Shown piece by piece: positions 7,710 through 18,899 of a stretch of DNA of 64,000 nucleotides. Both the position numbers and the translations under genes were made by a program. Under the pieces are notes generated by a model. The model made no database searches. It saw nothing but the letters and a program-made list of their open reading frames with translations, and was not told the origin of the DNA. The stretch lies in contig NZ_JAIWZC010000001.1 of the NCBI RefSeq assembly GCF_020297485.1, forward strand, positions 496,001 to 560,000, in the 5' to 3' direction. The DNA is from Enterocloster clostridioformis. GTDB taxonomy: Bacteria > Bacillota > Clostridia > Lachnospirales > Lachnospiraceae. How positions within the stretch are numbered: the stretch's first letter is position 1; each line of letters opens with the position of its first letter.

Positions 7710-9395
7710 ATGAGGACAATATACCGGAATGGAGCCGTATACACAGGGGAGCTTCCCCTGTGCCAGGCCTTTGTGGTGGAGGATGGAAGGTTCGTCTGCG
7801 CAGGCACCGACGAGGACGCCCTGGCCATGAAGGAATCAGGAGATGAAGTAAAGGACTTAAAGGGAAGGTTTGTGTGCGCGGGCTTTAATGATTCCCACAT
7901 GCACCTTTTGAACTATGGAAATGCCTTACGCGCAGCGGATTTGTCACAGCACACCCACTCCCTGGCCGGGATGAAGGAATATATGAAGCAATTTATCCGG
8001 GAACAATCCCCAAAGCCCGGCGTCTGGGTAAGGGGCAGGGGATGGAATCACGATTACTTTGAGGATGAAAAGCGGTTTCCCAACCGTCATGATCTGGATA
8101 TGATATCCACAGATTACCCTATCTGCCTCACAAGAACCTGCGGCCATGCCTGTGTGGTGAATACCATGGCCCTTCATCTGTCAGGCATCACAGGAAACAC
8201 GCCCCAGGTGGAAGGCGGGCTCTATGAGGTGGACGAAAGCGGGGAGCCCAACGGAATATTCCGGGAAAATGCAATGGACCTGATCTACGGATGCCTGCCT
8301 GAGCCCGCCAAAGAGGACATAAAGGAAATGATACTGGCAGCGTCCAAGGCTCTCAACCGTTATGGAGTCACTTCATCCCAGACAGACGATTTGCTGGCTT
8401 TTAACAATGTGCCCTATGAACGGGTGCTGGAAGCATACCGGGAACTGGACGCAGAGGGAAGAATGACAGTCAGGGTTTATGAACAGTCCCAGTTTACGAA
8501 TCTGGATGCGCTGAAGGGATTCGTGGAAAAAGGATATAACACGGGCTGGGGAAATCATTGGTTTAAGATTGGTCCCCTTAAAATGCTGGGAGACGGTTCC
8601 CTGGGAGCCAGGAGCGCCTATCTCAGCCAGCCCTATGCAGACGATGCCTCCACCCGGGGAATTCCCATTTTCACCAGACAGCAGTTCGAGGACATGGTGG
8701 GATATGCAAATTCCCATGGGATGCAGGTGGCCGTCCATGCCATAGGGGACGGAATTCTGGATGATATCCTGGCAGCCTACGAAAAGGCCCTTTCCCAGTG
8801 TCCCAGAAAGGACCACCGGCACGGCATTGTCCACTGCCAGATTACTAGGCCGGACCAGCTTGATAAATTTGCGAAACTGTCCCTGCACGCATACTTCCAG
8901 TCTATTTTCCTGGATTATGACATCCACATCGTGGAGGAACGAATCGGAAAGGAGAGGGCGGCGTCCAGCTATCATTTCAGGACCCTTTATGAAACCACCC
9001 ATGCCTCCAACGGCTCCGACTGCCCGGTAGAGCTGCCGGATGTGATGAAGGGAATACAGTGCGCGGTCACCAGGACAACGGTGAAGGACCATGTGGGCCC
9101 ATACCTACCGGAACAGGCACTGGATATAAAGCAGGCCCTGGATTCCTTTACCGTGGAGGGCGCCCACGCATCCTTTGAGGAAGAAGTGAAGGGGCGGATT
9201 GCGCCAGGGATGCTGGCAGATTTTGTGATACTGGGAGCCAATCCCTTTGAGACCTCTCCTGAGGAGCTGGCCGGCATTCCGGTGGAAGCCACTTACGTGG
9301 ACGGCGTATGCCGGTACAGCAGGGAGGCGGAAGGAAAACAGCAGCAGGAAAACAGCAGCAGGAAAAACAGAAAAAGGGCTTTTATTTCATGGTAA
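7710..9395 (+). CDS. YtcJ-like metal-dependent amidohydrolase
   Basis: Amidohydrolase family 3 (PF07969) enzyme. Relatives hydrolyse amide bonds, but the substrate here is unknown. The ATG at 7710 follows AAGGAGAGG; an upstream frame start at 7662 overlaps the symporter gene. The 561 residues show the metal-binding NDSHMH motif, then GWNHDYF, RTCGHACVVNT, the internal GDGSLGARSAYL, AVHAIGDG, HGIVHCQ, ASNGSDCPVE and a C-terminal GRIAPGMLADFVIL composite strand. The last 20 residues are Gln/Asn/Ser/Lys-rich, coded by a short imperfect repeat of CAGCAGGAAAA (about 9336-9371). Co-transcription with the lysine-controlled symporter suggests cleavage of an imported amide or N-acyl amino acid (inference). 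Confidence 0.85.
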   Translation: MRTIYRNGAVYTGELPLCQAFVVEDGRFVCAGTDEDALAMKESGDEVKDLKGRFVCAGFNDSHMHLLNYGNALRAADLSQHTHSLAGMKEYMKQFIREQSPKPGVWVRGRGWNHDYFEDEKRFPNRHDLDMISTDYPICLTRTCGHACVVNTMALHLSGITGNTPQVEGGLYEVDESGEPNGIFRENAMDLIYGCLPEPAKEDIKEMILAASKALNRYGVTSSQTDDLLAFNNVPYERVLEAYRELDAEGRMTVRVYEQSQFTNLDALKGFVEKGYNTGWGNHWFKIGPLKMLGDGSLGARSAYLSQPYADDASTRGIPIFTRQQFEDMVGYANSHGMQVAVHAIGDGILDDILAAYEKALSQCPRKDHRHGIVHCQITRPDQLDKFAKLSLHAYFQSIFLDYDIHIVEERIGKERAASSYHFRTLYETTHASNGSDCPVELPDVMKGIQCAVTRTTVKDHVGPYLPEQALDIKQALDSFTVEGAHASFEEEVKGRIAPGMLADFVILGANPFETSPEELAGIPVEATYVDGVCRYSREAEGKQQQENSSRKNRKRAFISW

Positions 9396-9477
9396 AATGT
9401 TATATACTCTTTAACAGTACAGGAATACCTGTCCAGAATTGGAAGGTATTATATCAAGGAAATCCAGGAGGAATACC

Positions 9478-10767
9478 ATGTTAGATTTAAGATTCGTAAG
9501 AGAGAACCCGGACATTGTAAAGCAGAACATTAAGAATAAATTCCAGGACAGCAAGCTGCCGCTGGTGGACGAAGTGATTTCACTGGACACGGAGGCAAGG
9601 GCCACACAGAAGGAAGCCGATGATTTAAGGGCCAGCCGCAACAAGCTGTCCAAGCAGATAGGCATGCTGATGGGCCAGGGGAAGAAGGATGAGGCAGAGA
9701 CCGTGAAGCAGGAGGTCAACGCCAATTCCGCGCGTCTGGCGGAGCTTGAGGAAAAGGAAGGACAGCTTTCTGAGAAGATTACCAAAATCATGATGACCAT
9801 TCCCAACATCATCGACCCAACCGTGCCCATCGGCAGGGACGACAGTGAGAACGTGGAAGTGGAGCGGTTCGGTGAGCCCGTGGTACCGGATTTTGAGATT
9901 CCTTACCACACAGATATTATGGAGCGGTTTAACGGTATTGATCTGGACGCGGCCAGAAGAGTGGCGGGAAACGGTTTCTATTACCTGATGGGCGATATTG
10001 CCAGACTTCATTCCGCAGTGATTTCCTATGCAAGGGATTTCATGATTAACCGCGGATTTACCTACTGTGTACCTCCTTTTATGATCCGCAGCAATGTGGT
10101 CACAGGCGTCATGAGCTTTGCCGAGATGGATGCCATGATGTATAAGATTGAGGGAGAGGACCTGTACCTGATTGGTACCAGCGAGCACTCCATGATTGGT
10201 AAATTTATTGATACAATTACGCCGGAGCAGCAGCTTCCCCTGACACTGACCAGCTATTCCCCCTGCTTCCGCAAGGAGAAGGGCGCCCACGGAATTGAGG
10301 AGAGAGGCGTTTACCGTATTCATCAGTTTGAAAAGCAGGAGATGATTGTGGTCTGCAAGCCGGAGGAAAGCCCCATGTGGTATGATAAGCTGTGGCAGAA
10401 CACCGTGGATCTGTTCCGCTCCTTAGATGTTCCTGTCCGCACTCTGGAGTGCTGCTCCGGCGATCTGGCTGACCTTAAGGTGAAGTCAGTGGACGTGGAG
10501 GCATGGTCCCCAAGACAGAAGAAGTATTTTGAGGTGGGAAGCTGCTCCAACCTGGGAGATGCCCAGGCCCGCCGTCTGAGAATCCGCGTACAGGGAGAGG
10601 ACGGAGGAAAGTATCTGGCCCACACCCTGAACAATACCGTGGTGGCGCCTCCGCGTATGCTGATTGCTTTCCTGGAGAACAACCTTCAGGCGGACGGCAG
10701 TGTGAAGATACCGGAAGTGCTGCGTCCTTACATGGGCGGCATGGAAGTGATGGTTCCCAAAAACTAA
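9478..10767 (+). CDS. serS: Seryl-tRNA synthetase
   Basis: Class II aminoacyl-tRNA synthetase that charges tRNA-Ser. The ATG at 9478 follows CCAGGAGGAA; the upstream in-frame start at 9439 lacks this site. The 429 residues begin MLDLRFVRENPD, then the two-helix coiled-coil arm (about residues 25-100) that grips tRNA-Ser. Motif 2 is FRKEKGAHGIEERGVYRIHQF and motif 3 is LAHTLNNTVVAPPRMLIA. The TSEH segment (GTSEHSMIG) is in place. Only about 80 bases separate it from the gene before, too short for a T-box, and none is visible. It is followed by a clear terminator. Confidence 0.97.
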   Translation: MLDLRFVRENPDIVKQNIKNKFQDSKLPLVDEVISLDTEARATQKEADDLRASRNKLSKQIGMLMGQGKKDEAETVKQEVNANSARLAELEEKEGQLSEKITKIMMTIPNIIDPTVPIGRDDSENVEVERFGEPVVPDFEIPYHTDIMERFNGIDLDAARRVAGNGFYYLMGDIARLHSAVISYARDFMINRGFTYCVPPFMIRSNVVTGVMSFAEMDAMMYKIEGEDLYLIGTSEHSMIGKFIDTITPEQQLPLTLTSYSPCFRKEKGAHGIEERGVYRIHQFEKQEMIVVCKPEESPMWYDKLWQNTVDLFRSLDVPVRTLECCSGDLADLKVKSVDVEAWSPRQKKYFEVGSCSNLGDAQARRLRIRVQGEDGGKYLAHTLNNTVVAPPRMLIAFLENNLQADGSVKIPEVLRPYMGGMEVMVPKN

Positions 10768-10782
10768 ACGTATGAAACAATT

Positions 10783-10817
10783 GCCGGTCTGCATCCTGCG
10801 GTGCAGGCCGGTTTTTT
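10783..10817 (+). terminator. Intrinsic terminator after serS
   Basis: Stem CCGGTCTGCA with TGCAGGCCGG (one G-U pair) around an 8-base loop, followed by six T residues. Confidence 0.88.
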
Positions 10818-10837
10818 AAAAGAGAAAGGAGCAACCT

Positions 10838-11206
10838 ATGATTACATTTAACCATTTTAATTTTAATGTACTGGATTTGGAGAAGAGCCTTGCTTTTTAT
10901 AAAGAGGCGCTGAACCTGGAACCGGTGAGAGAGAAGAACGCTTCGGACGGTTCCTTTAAGCTGGTTTACCTGGGAGACGGAGTGACGGACTTTACCCTGG
11001 AGCTGACCTGGCTGCGGGACAGGAAGGAAGCATATGATCTGGGAGAGTGCGAATTCCACCTGGCATTCCATGTGGATGATTTTGACGGCACCCACAAGCA
11101 CCATGAGGAGATGGGATGCATCTGCTACGAGAATCCTGGCATGGGAATTTATTTCATCAAGGACCCGGACGGTTACTGGCTGGAAATCGTGCCTGCTGAT
11201 AAGTAG
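10838..11206 (+). CDS. VOC-family (glyoxalase I-like) protein
   Basis: Small metalloprotein of the vicinal oxygen chelate fold (122 residues, two beta-alpha-beta-beta-beta units). The sequence opens FNHFNFNVLDLEKSLAFYKEAL. Candidate metal ligands are His6, the Glu in FTLELTW, the His in FHLAFHV and the Glu in GYWLEIVP, which fits lactoylglutathione lyase-like proteins. The true substrate cannot be read from sequence; many members act in methylglyoxal or antibiotic detoxification. AGAAAGGAG precedes the ATG at 10838. It lies alone between the serS terminator and the group II intron. Confidence 0.85.
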   Translation: MITFNHFNFNVLDLEKSLAFYKEALNLEPVREKNASDGSFKLVYLGDGVTDFTLELTWLRDRKEAYDLGECEFHLAFHVDDFDGTHKHHEEMGCICYENPGMGIYFIKDPDGYWLEIVPADK

Positions 11207-11439
11207 GGGACATATTTGGAAAGGCGGGGGAAGCCGGATGGAAGGCCCTGATACCGATTTACACGGTTCGTATCCGGTCCCGGCCCTTGATAACTCTGTC
11301 TACATAGGACCGGAGGGAAAAAGGAAAACAGACAGGAAAATGTATCTGTAGGTCGCGCTATGGAAGGATAGGGTACGTGCGCCGTATATATGGATATGGA
11401 TAATCGAGTAGGAGGCGGTGATTAACCGCCGTCCTCTCA

Positions 11440-11473
11440 CAGCACCGTACGTACGGTTCTCGTATACGGCGCT
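11440..11473 (-). ncRNA. Group II intron domain V (catalytic hairpin)
   Basis: The 34-base minus-strand hairpin begins with the AGC catalytic triad (AGCGCCGTAT), has an ACGAGA-type distal region and closes with ACGGTGCTG. The maturase stop codon is only 2 bases upstream. Domain V is the most conserved part of the ribozyme, which makes this the firmest evidence for a real intron. Confidence 0.83.
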
Positions 11474-11474
11474 T

Positions 11475-12866
11475 TCAATAGTTGGTGTGCAGAGACTGAT
11501 AGACTGCGGCTAAGTCATAAAAGCCCCAGTTTATCAGTCTTTCTTTACTTAATGCCCAGTTGACCGCCTTGTTTCCGGCATTGAACCAGTATCCCTTGCG
11601 GTCGTAGGCTATTGTTGCCGCATAATGGCTGTCTACTCCCAGTCCTATGAGTTTCCTCATTCTGGTTTTGGGCAGTTTCCACTGTTTCCAGATACACATC
11701 CGTATCCGGCGGTACAACCATCCATTCAGGCTTTCGATGTTTTTCTTCATGTCCGCTATCCCATAGTAGTTCAGCCATCCTCTCATGTAGACTTTTATCT
11801 TTTCCTTGGTTCGGATGATACTCCCGCACCTGCTCCGGGAAGTAAGCCTGCGCAGTTTCTCCTTGGCTTTCTTCCATGACGTTCCATGGACACGGATATA
11901 GGTCCCTGTTCCGTTCTTCCCAAAACAAAAACCAAGGAACTTAAAATTTTGGATTGCGAACACACTGACCGTTCGGCTCTTTTCCCGATTCACTCTCAGT
12001 TTCAGCCTTGCCTCCAGATATTTCGTGCTGGATTCCAGCAGTCGTTCTGCCGCCCGTTCGCTCTTTGCCAGCAGTACGATGTCGTCTGCATAGCGGATAC
12101 ACGGTACGCCCCGTCTGTGGAACTCCCAGTCGAACTCATTCAGATACGCGTTTGCTAAGAGTGGGGATAGATTTCCTCCCTGCGGGGAGCCTTCCTTCGT
12201 TTCTGTCACAACACCGTTTTCCATCACTCCACTTTTCAGGTACCGCTTCACCATCTGCACCACTCTTTCGTCTTTTACTTGTTTCCTCAACAGGTTCAGC
12301 AGTATCGTATGGTTCAGCGTATCAAAGTATTTCGATAAGTCGAGAACTACTGCCCTCGTGTATCCCTGTTCGATATACTCCTTTATCCTGAGAATGGCGT
12401 CTTTTGCTCCTCGTCCCGGACGATAGCCGAAGCTGTCTTTCGAGAACAATGGTTCGTAGATTGGCATGAGCTGTTGAAGCATTGCCTGCTGGATGATACG
12501 GTCTATTACGGTGGGGATACCAAGCTTTCGTATCCCTCCCTCCGGCTTCGGAATCTCCACACGCCTGACTGGAGATGGGGTATACTTCCCCTTCCTGATT
12601 CTCTCTACCAGTTCATAGTTATTCTCCCTCAGCCATGGTAACGCCGCTTCAATGGTCATTCCATCCACTCCCGGCGCTCCCTTGTTTGCCTTCACTCTTT
12701 TGTAAGCCCTGTTCAGATTTTCCTTGTTCAGTATCTTACTTAAGATGTCTGGCTCTGCACTGTCTCTTTCCTTCCATATCCGGTTGAATGAGCGGTGCGC
12801 TCTCACATACCCTTTGCGTTCCGCGCTATCTCTTTGCGAGCAGCTTTCTCTGTTTTCTGTACCCAT
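11475..12866 (-). CDS. ltrA: Group II intron reverse transcriptase / maturase
   Basis: Intron-encoded protein that helps splice the intron RNA and copies it into DNA. In its 463 residues: RT block with KANKGAPGVDGMT, RRVEIPKPEGGIRKLGIPTV, DLSKYFDTLNH, EGSPQGGNLSPLLAN and the catalytic RYADDIVLL. The maturase X domain (MRGWLNYYGIADM) follows, and then a short C-terminal region GYWFNAGNKAVNWALSKERL. No HNH endonuclease domain is seen, so it probably uses an endonuclease-independent route. AAAGGAGGAA precedes the ATG at 12866. The frame is intact with no premature stop, so the intron may be active. Confidence 0.95.
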   Translation of the reverse strand: MGTENRESCSQRDSAERKGYVRAHRSFNRIWKERDSAEPDILSKILNKENLNRAYKRVKANKGAPGVDGMTIEAALPWLRENNYELVERIRKGKYTPSPVRRVEIPKPEGGIRKLGIPTVIDRIIQQAMLQQLMPIYEPLFSKDSFGYRPGRGAKDAILRIKEYIEQGYTRAVVLDLSKYFDTLNHTILLNLLRKQVKDERVVQMVKRYLKSGVMENGVVTETKEGSPQGGNLSPLLANAYLNEFDWEFHRRGVPCIRYADDIVLLAKSERAAERLLESSTKYLEARLKLRVNREKSRTVSVFAIQNFKFLGFCFGKNGTGTYIRVHGTSWKKAKEKLRRLTSRSRCGSIIRTKEKIKVYMRGWLNYYGIADMKKNIESLNGWLYRRIRMCIWKQWKLPKTRMRKLIGLGVDSHYAATIAYDRKGYWFNAGNKAVNWALSKERLINWGFYDLAAVYQSLHTNY

Positions 12867-13317
12867 CTGCCCATTCCTCCTTTCCCTGTCGTACTAAAGA
12901 CTCCTATTGATTCGGTCCTTCACTGAAAACAGCTACTATGACCTCTGCTGACTTCTGTACGCTCAGCATTACCTCTCGGCAATGGTTACTCCTTTCAGAG
13001 CATTCCGTACAGACCTCCCTGGGTACCACACGTTTCTTTCCCTCCATCTATCTGCCGCATTTACTGTACACGATTCCGTGTAGCTATCGGGCTTCATCTT
13101 GTGTTGCAGACTTACCCTCATGTACAGCCTTCTATACGGTTTCTGTCCGTCAGACCAGAGGTTTGCCCATGGGTTCGTTCCCCACATCCGGCTTCCTTCA
13201 GATTTGCAGTCACCTGCAACACCCTTGCCTTCGGCTATATCCTTCCCGCTACCAGGTGGATTCAGGACTTTCACCCGTTAGAAACGTGCGCCGCCAGGCG
13301 CACAACAAATAAAGACA

Positions 13318-13363
13318 GAGGGTGTCGCAAAATCATCAAATTAGATGATTGAGCGATACCCTC
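13318..13363. repeat. Long inverted repeat beside the intron insertion site
   Basis: GAGGGTGTCGC at 13318-13328 pairs with GCGATACCCTC at 13353-13363 (one G-U), and inside it AATCATC pairs with GATGATT. The result is a near-continuous stem of about 20 pairs. It lies 15 bases from the 5' boundary of the group II intron. It could be a terminator-like target hairpin or the leftover end of an older insertion element; there is no open frame that decides between these. Confidence 0.7.
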
Positions 13364-13373
13364 GCTCTATGCA

Positions 13374-13424
13374 TAAAAAAATCCGGAAGGAATTCTTTTG
13401 TTTTGGGAGCCCTTTCGGATTTTT
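13374..13424 (-). terminator. Terminator of the AraC regulator gene
   Basis: Arms AAAAATCCGGAAGG and CCTTTCGGATTTTT form a stem with runs of A and T on both sides. It can therefore stop transcription from either direction. It lies about 120 bases past the stop of the minus-strand AraC gene. The stretch from 13425 to 13540 shows nothing else. Confidence 0.7.
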
Positions 13425-13540
13425 GGCGTACTTTAACAATGCCTTCGTTTCCTTTGCTTTTTAAGCAGTTTCCTTGACTGGAAAGCCCCTTTGAAAGGTG
13501 TATTGTGCATTTTGTGCGTTTTTGTAAAGCTGTGGTAAAA

Positions 13541-14482
13541 TTACTGCTGCTCATCCGGAGCTGTTGGGCGGTAAGAGGAATGGTGGGAAATCAGCTTGTA
13601 GTCTGAAGGAGACATACCGCAGAATTTCCGGAATACCCGGTTAAACTGTGAAAAACTGGAAAATCCTGTGGATTCCGCTACCTGCGTAATGCGCAGCGGT
13701 GAATTGAGCAGGAGATACTGTGCATTTTTAATCCGGGTCAGCTGTATGTACTGTACAACCGTATATCCGGTGACATTTTTAAACTGGTGGGACAGATAGT
13801 AGGGACTGATGTAAAATGTATCTGCCAGAGCTGCAAGGGAGATATCTTCGCTATAGTGGGTATGGATATAGTTGGTGATGGTATAAATTTTTTCCTTAAC
13901 TCCGTTTTCTACATTGGGGACATAATGGTTTAAACCCTGCATTTCATACAGGAGAAAGAGAAATTCCGTAAATTTGGTATGAATAAGCAGATTACGGATA
14001 TTGACATTTGGCGTGTCCTGGGCAATGCTTACGATTTCGTTGAGCTTTTGATACAGACGGTTCTGTTCCTCTCTGTGGAAACGGAAAACAGGCACAGAGC
14101 TGTTAAATACGGAGAGGATCTCCTTGTAGCCGGAAGCGCCAAAATTCATCTGCTTTGGCAGCATAAAGCCAATGATAATGCGGTCGCTGGGCGGTCCGGG
14201 CAGATATTCTGACTGATGAAGCACAGAGGGAGGGAGGAGCACCAGGTCATTTGCAATGAGGTCATACCGTTTTCCCTCTACAAAGTGGTATGCTTTTGGG
14301 CTTAAGAGGATCATCAGCTCATAGAAGCTGTGAAAATGAGGAAAATCCATGTTGATTGCGTGGCTGCGTTTATCGTAGTCAAAGTAATAAAACGTGGAGT
14401 TTTCAATGGGTGTGGCTACTTCGTTGATAATAATGGAAAAGCCTTCTTCGTAGAGAAGAGGCGAGTTGTGATAGGTTTTCAT
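13541..14482 (-). CDS. AraC-family transcriptional regulator of the glycan island
   Basis: Sugar-sensing regulator with an N-terminal cupin-like domain (HFHSFYELMILL, residues about 50-65) and a C-terminal pair of helix-turn-helix units (DISLAALADTFYISPYYLSHQFKNVTG and ITQVAESTGFSSFSQFNRVFRKF). The ATG at 14482 follows AAGGGGG at 8 bases and gives 313 residues. An upstream start at 14545 would overlap the shared promoter region and has no ribosome site. It is divergent from the beta-galactosidase gene. The intergenic region has a 22-bp-spaced direct repeat that recurs in front of two other transcripts of the island, so it is the obvious candidate activator of all three. Confidence 0.9.
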   Translation of the reverse strand: MKTYHNSPLLYEEGFSIIINEVATPIENSTFYYFDYDKRSHAINMDFPHFHSFYELMILLSPKAYHFVEGKRYDLIANDLVLLPPSVLHQSEYLPGPPSDRIIIGFMLPKQMNFGASGYKEILSVFNSSVPVFRFHREEQNRLYQKLNEIVSIAQDTPNVNIRNLLIHTKFTEFLFLLYEMQGLNHYVPNVENGVKEKIYTITNYIHTHYSEDISLAALADTFYISPYYLSHQFKNVTGYTVVQYIQLTRIKNAQYLLLNSPLRITQVAESTGFSSFSQFNRVFRKFCGMSPSDYKLISHHSSYRPTAPDEQQ

Positions 14483-14536
14483 GAGTTGTGCCCCCTTATT
14501 CACTGATGGTATCATCAGTAAATCATAAAAAAACAA

Positions 14537-17696
<3,160 letters not shown>

Positions 17697-17714
17697 ACAG
17701 GAGAAAATCAGAAA

Positions 17715-18869
17715 ATGAAACGAACAAAATGGATTGCATTTCTATGCTTTGCTTTTTTAATGGCAGGACTTGGAGCAAATGACGCCCTTCGGGGAATTTT
17801 TGCCCCTGTATTTCAGAACAGGTATGATTTAAGCGGGAGCCAGCTGTCTCTGATTGTCACAATCAGCTATGAGGGAAATCTGCTGTTTTTAAGTATTGGA
17901 GGAAAGCTTCTGGATCTGTTTCCAAGAAAGAATGTGGCCATGGCTGTAACGGCAGTCTGGGCGGGAGCTGTTCTTATTAATCTGGTGACAGACAGCTATA
18001 TGTGGATTTTGGTTTCCATGTTTCTTGCTTTGGGAGCATCCACTCTTTTAAACACCACCGTGAACATATTGACTCCGGCTGTGTTTGCCGGCTATGCGGG
18101 ACTTATGGTAAATGTGCTTTTTTTTATTCAGGGTATAGGAACCAGCGGAAGCCAGTTTTTGCTGGGAAGATATGCCTTTCACTATGAGGGCTGGAAATGG
18201 ACGAACGGCATTCTTTCAGGAATCGCCGGTCTGGTAATGGCACTGTTTTTCTTTTTAAAGGTGCCCAGACAGGGGGAAGAGAAGGAGCAGGAAAAGGAAA
18301 GAATTAAAAAGGAGCCGGATTCAAAGGTATTCTGGATTTTTATTGCCATGATGGGCTGTTATTTTATCGGTGAACATGGCATAATGAACTGGCTGATGTC
18401 ATACTGTATTTCTGCATTTTCCATGGAAGCTGCCAGTGCTTCTGCAAGCCTGTCCCTGTTCTGGGCCGGTATGACAGCCGGACGTCTGATTTTCGCTCCT
18501 GTGGTTCAGAAAATGGGAGCAGTAAGAAGTATGAAGCTCTTTGGAGGCATTGGAACAGCTATGTTCTGTGCAGGCTGTATTCTGGGAGAGGGCGGTGTAT
18601 GGATTCTGGGAGCATCGGGATTCGCACTGGCAATTCTGTATCCGACCATGGTGCTTCTGATCCAGCAGATTTACCCGTCCGGCACAGCGGCTACCCGCAC
18701 AGGTGTTATTATCAGTGCGGCTACAGTGGCAGATATTGTATTTAATATGCTCTTCGGCGCAGTTTCATCCAGATGGGGCTATGGTATCAGTTTTATGATA
18801 CTTCCCGCAGCTATGGCTGTTTTTTATGGCCTGTACCTGAAGCTTGCAGGTATTTTAAAGCAGAACTGA
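17715..18869 (+). CDS. Major facilitator superfamily transporter, probable sugar or glycoside carrier
   Basis: Integral membrane protein of 384 residues with about twelve predicted helices and a charged central loop (EEKEQEKERIKKEPDSK, about residues 190-210). The N-terminal half carries GGKLLDLFPRKNV, matching the loop 2-3 motif typical of MFS carriers. It sits 18 bases after the beta-galactosidase and 30 bases before the alpha-mannosidase, so it probably imports a galactoside or mannoside, or exports a hydrolysis product. Direction and substrate are inference. CAGGAG lies upstream of the ATG at 17715. Confidence 0.85.
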   Translation: MKRTKWIAFLCFAFLMAGLGANDALRGIFAPVFQNRYDLSGSQLSLIVTISYEGNLLFLSIGGKLLDLFPRKNVAMAVTAVWAGAVLINLVTDSYMWILVSMFLALGASTLLNTTVNILTPAVFAGYAGLMVNVLFFIQGIGTSGSQFLLGRYAFHYEGWKWTNGILSGIAGLVMALFFFLKVPRQGEEKEQEKERIKKEPDSKVFWIFIAMMGCYFIGEHGIMNWLMSYCISAFSMEAASASASLSLFWAGMTAGRLIFAPVVQKMGAVRSMKLFGGIGTAMFCAGCILGEGGVWILGASGFALAILYPTMVLLIQQIYPSGTAATRTGVIISAATVADIVFNMLFGAVSSRWGYGISFMILPAAMAVFYGLYLKLAGILKQN

Positions 18870-18899
18870 CAGGAAAAACAAGAGGTGGAGGACGGATAG

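Larger units (their letters stand above)
11403..13303 (-). mobile_element. Group II intron, about 1.9 kb
   Basis: The minus strand carries a full intron. The 5' end is GTGCGCC at 13303, followed by a domain I region with GTTTCTAACGGGTGAAAGTCC (13285-13265). The maturase lies in domain IV, a 34-base domain V at 11473-11440 and a domain VI stem (GGCGGTTAATCACCGCC with an unpaired A) that ends TACTCGAT at 11403. The end points are read from consensus and may be off by a few bases. In the intron's orientation, the 5' exon carries a long hairpin (13363-13318) 15 bases before the insertion point, as for introns that target terminator-like hairpins. No host gene is interrupted. Confidence 0.85.

Noticed and set aside
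9396-9477. T-box leader for serS
   Set aside because: Only about 80 bases are available and no T-box sequence or specifier stem can be seen.
13336-13554. 72-codon minus-strand frame between the intron and the AraC gene
   Set aside because: It spans two hairpins including the AraC gene terminator, overlaps the AraC gene end, and has no ribosome site or recognisable motif.
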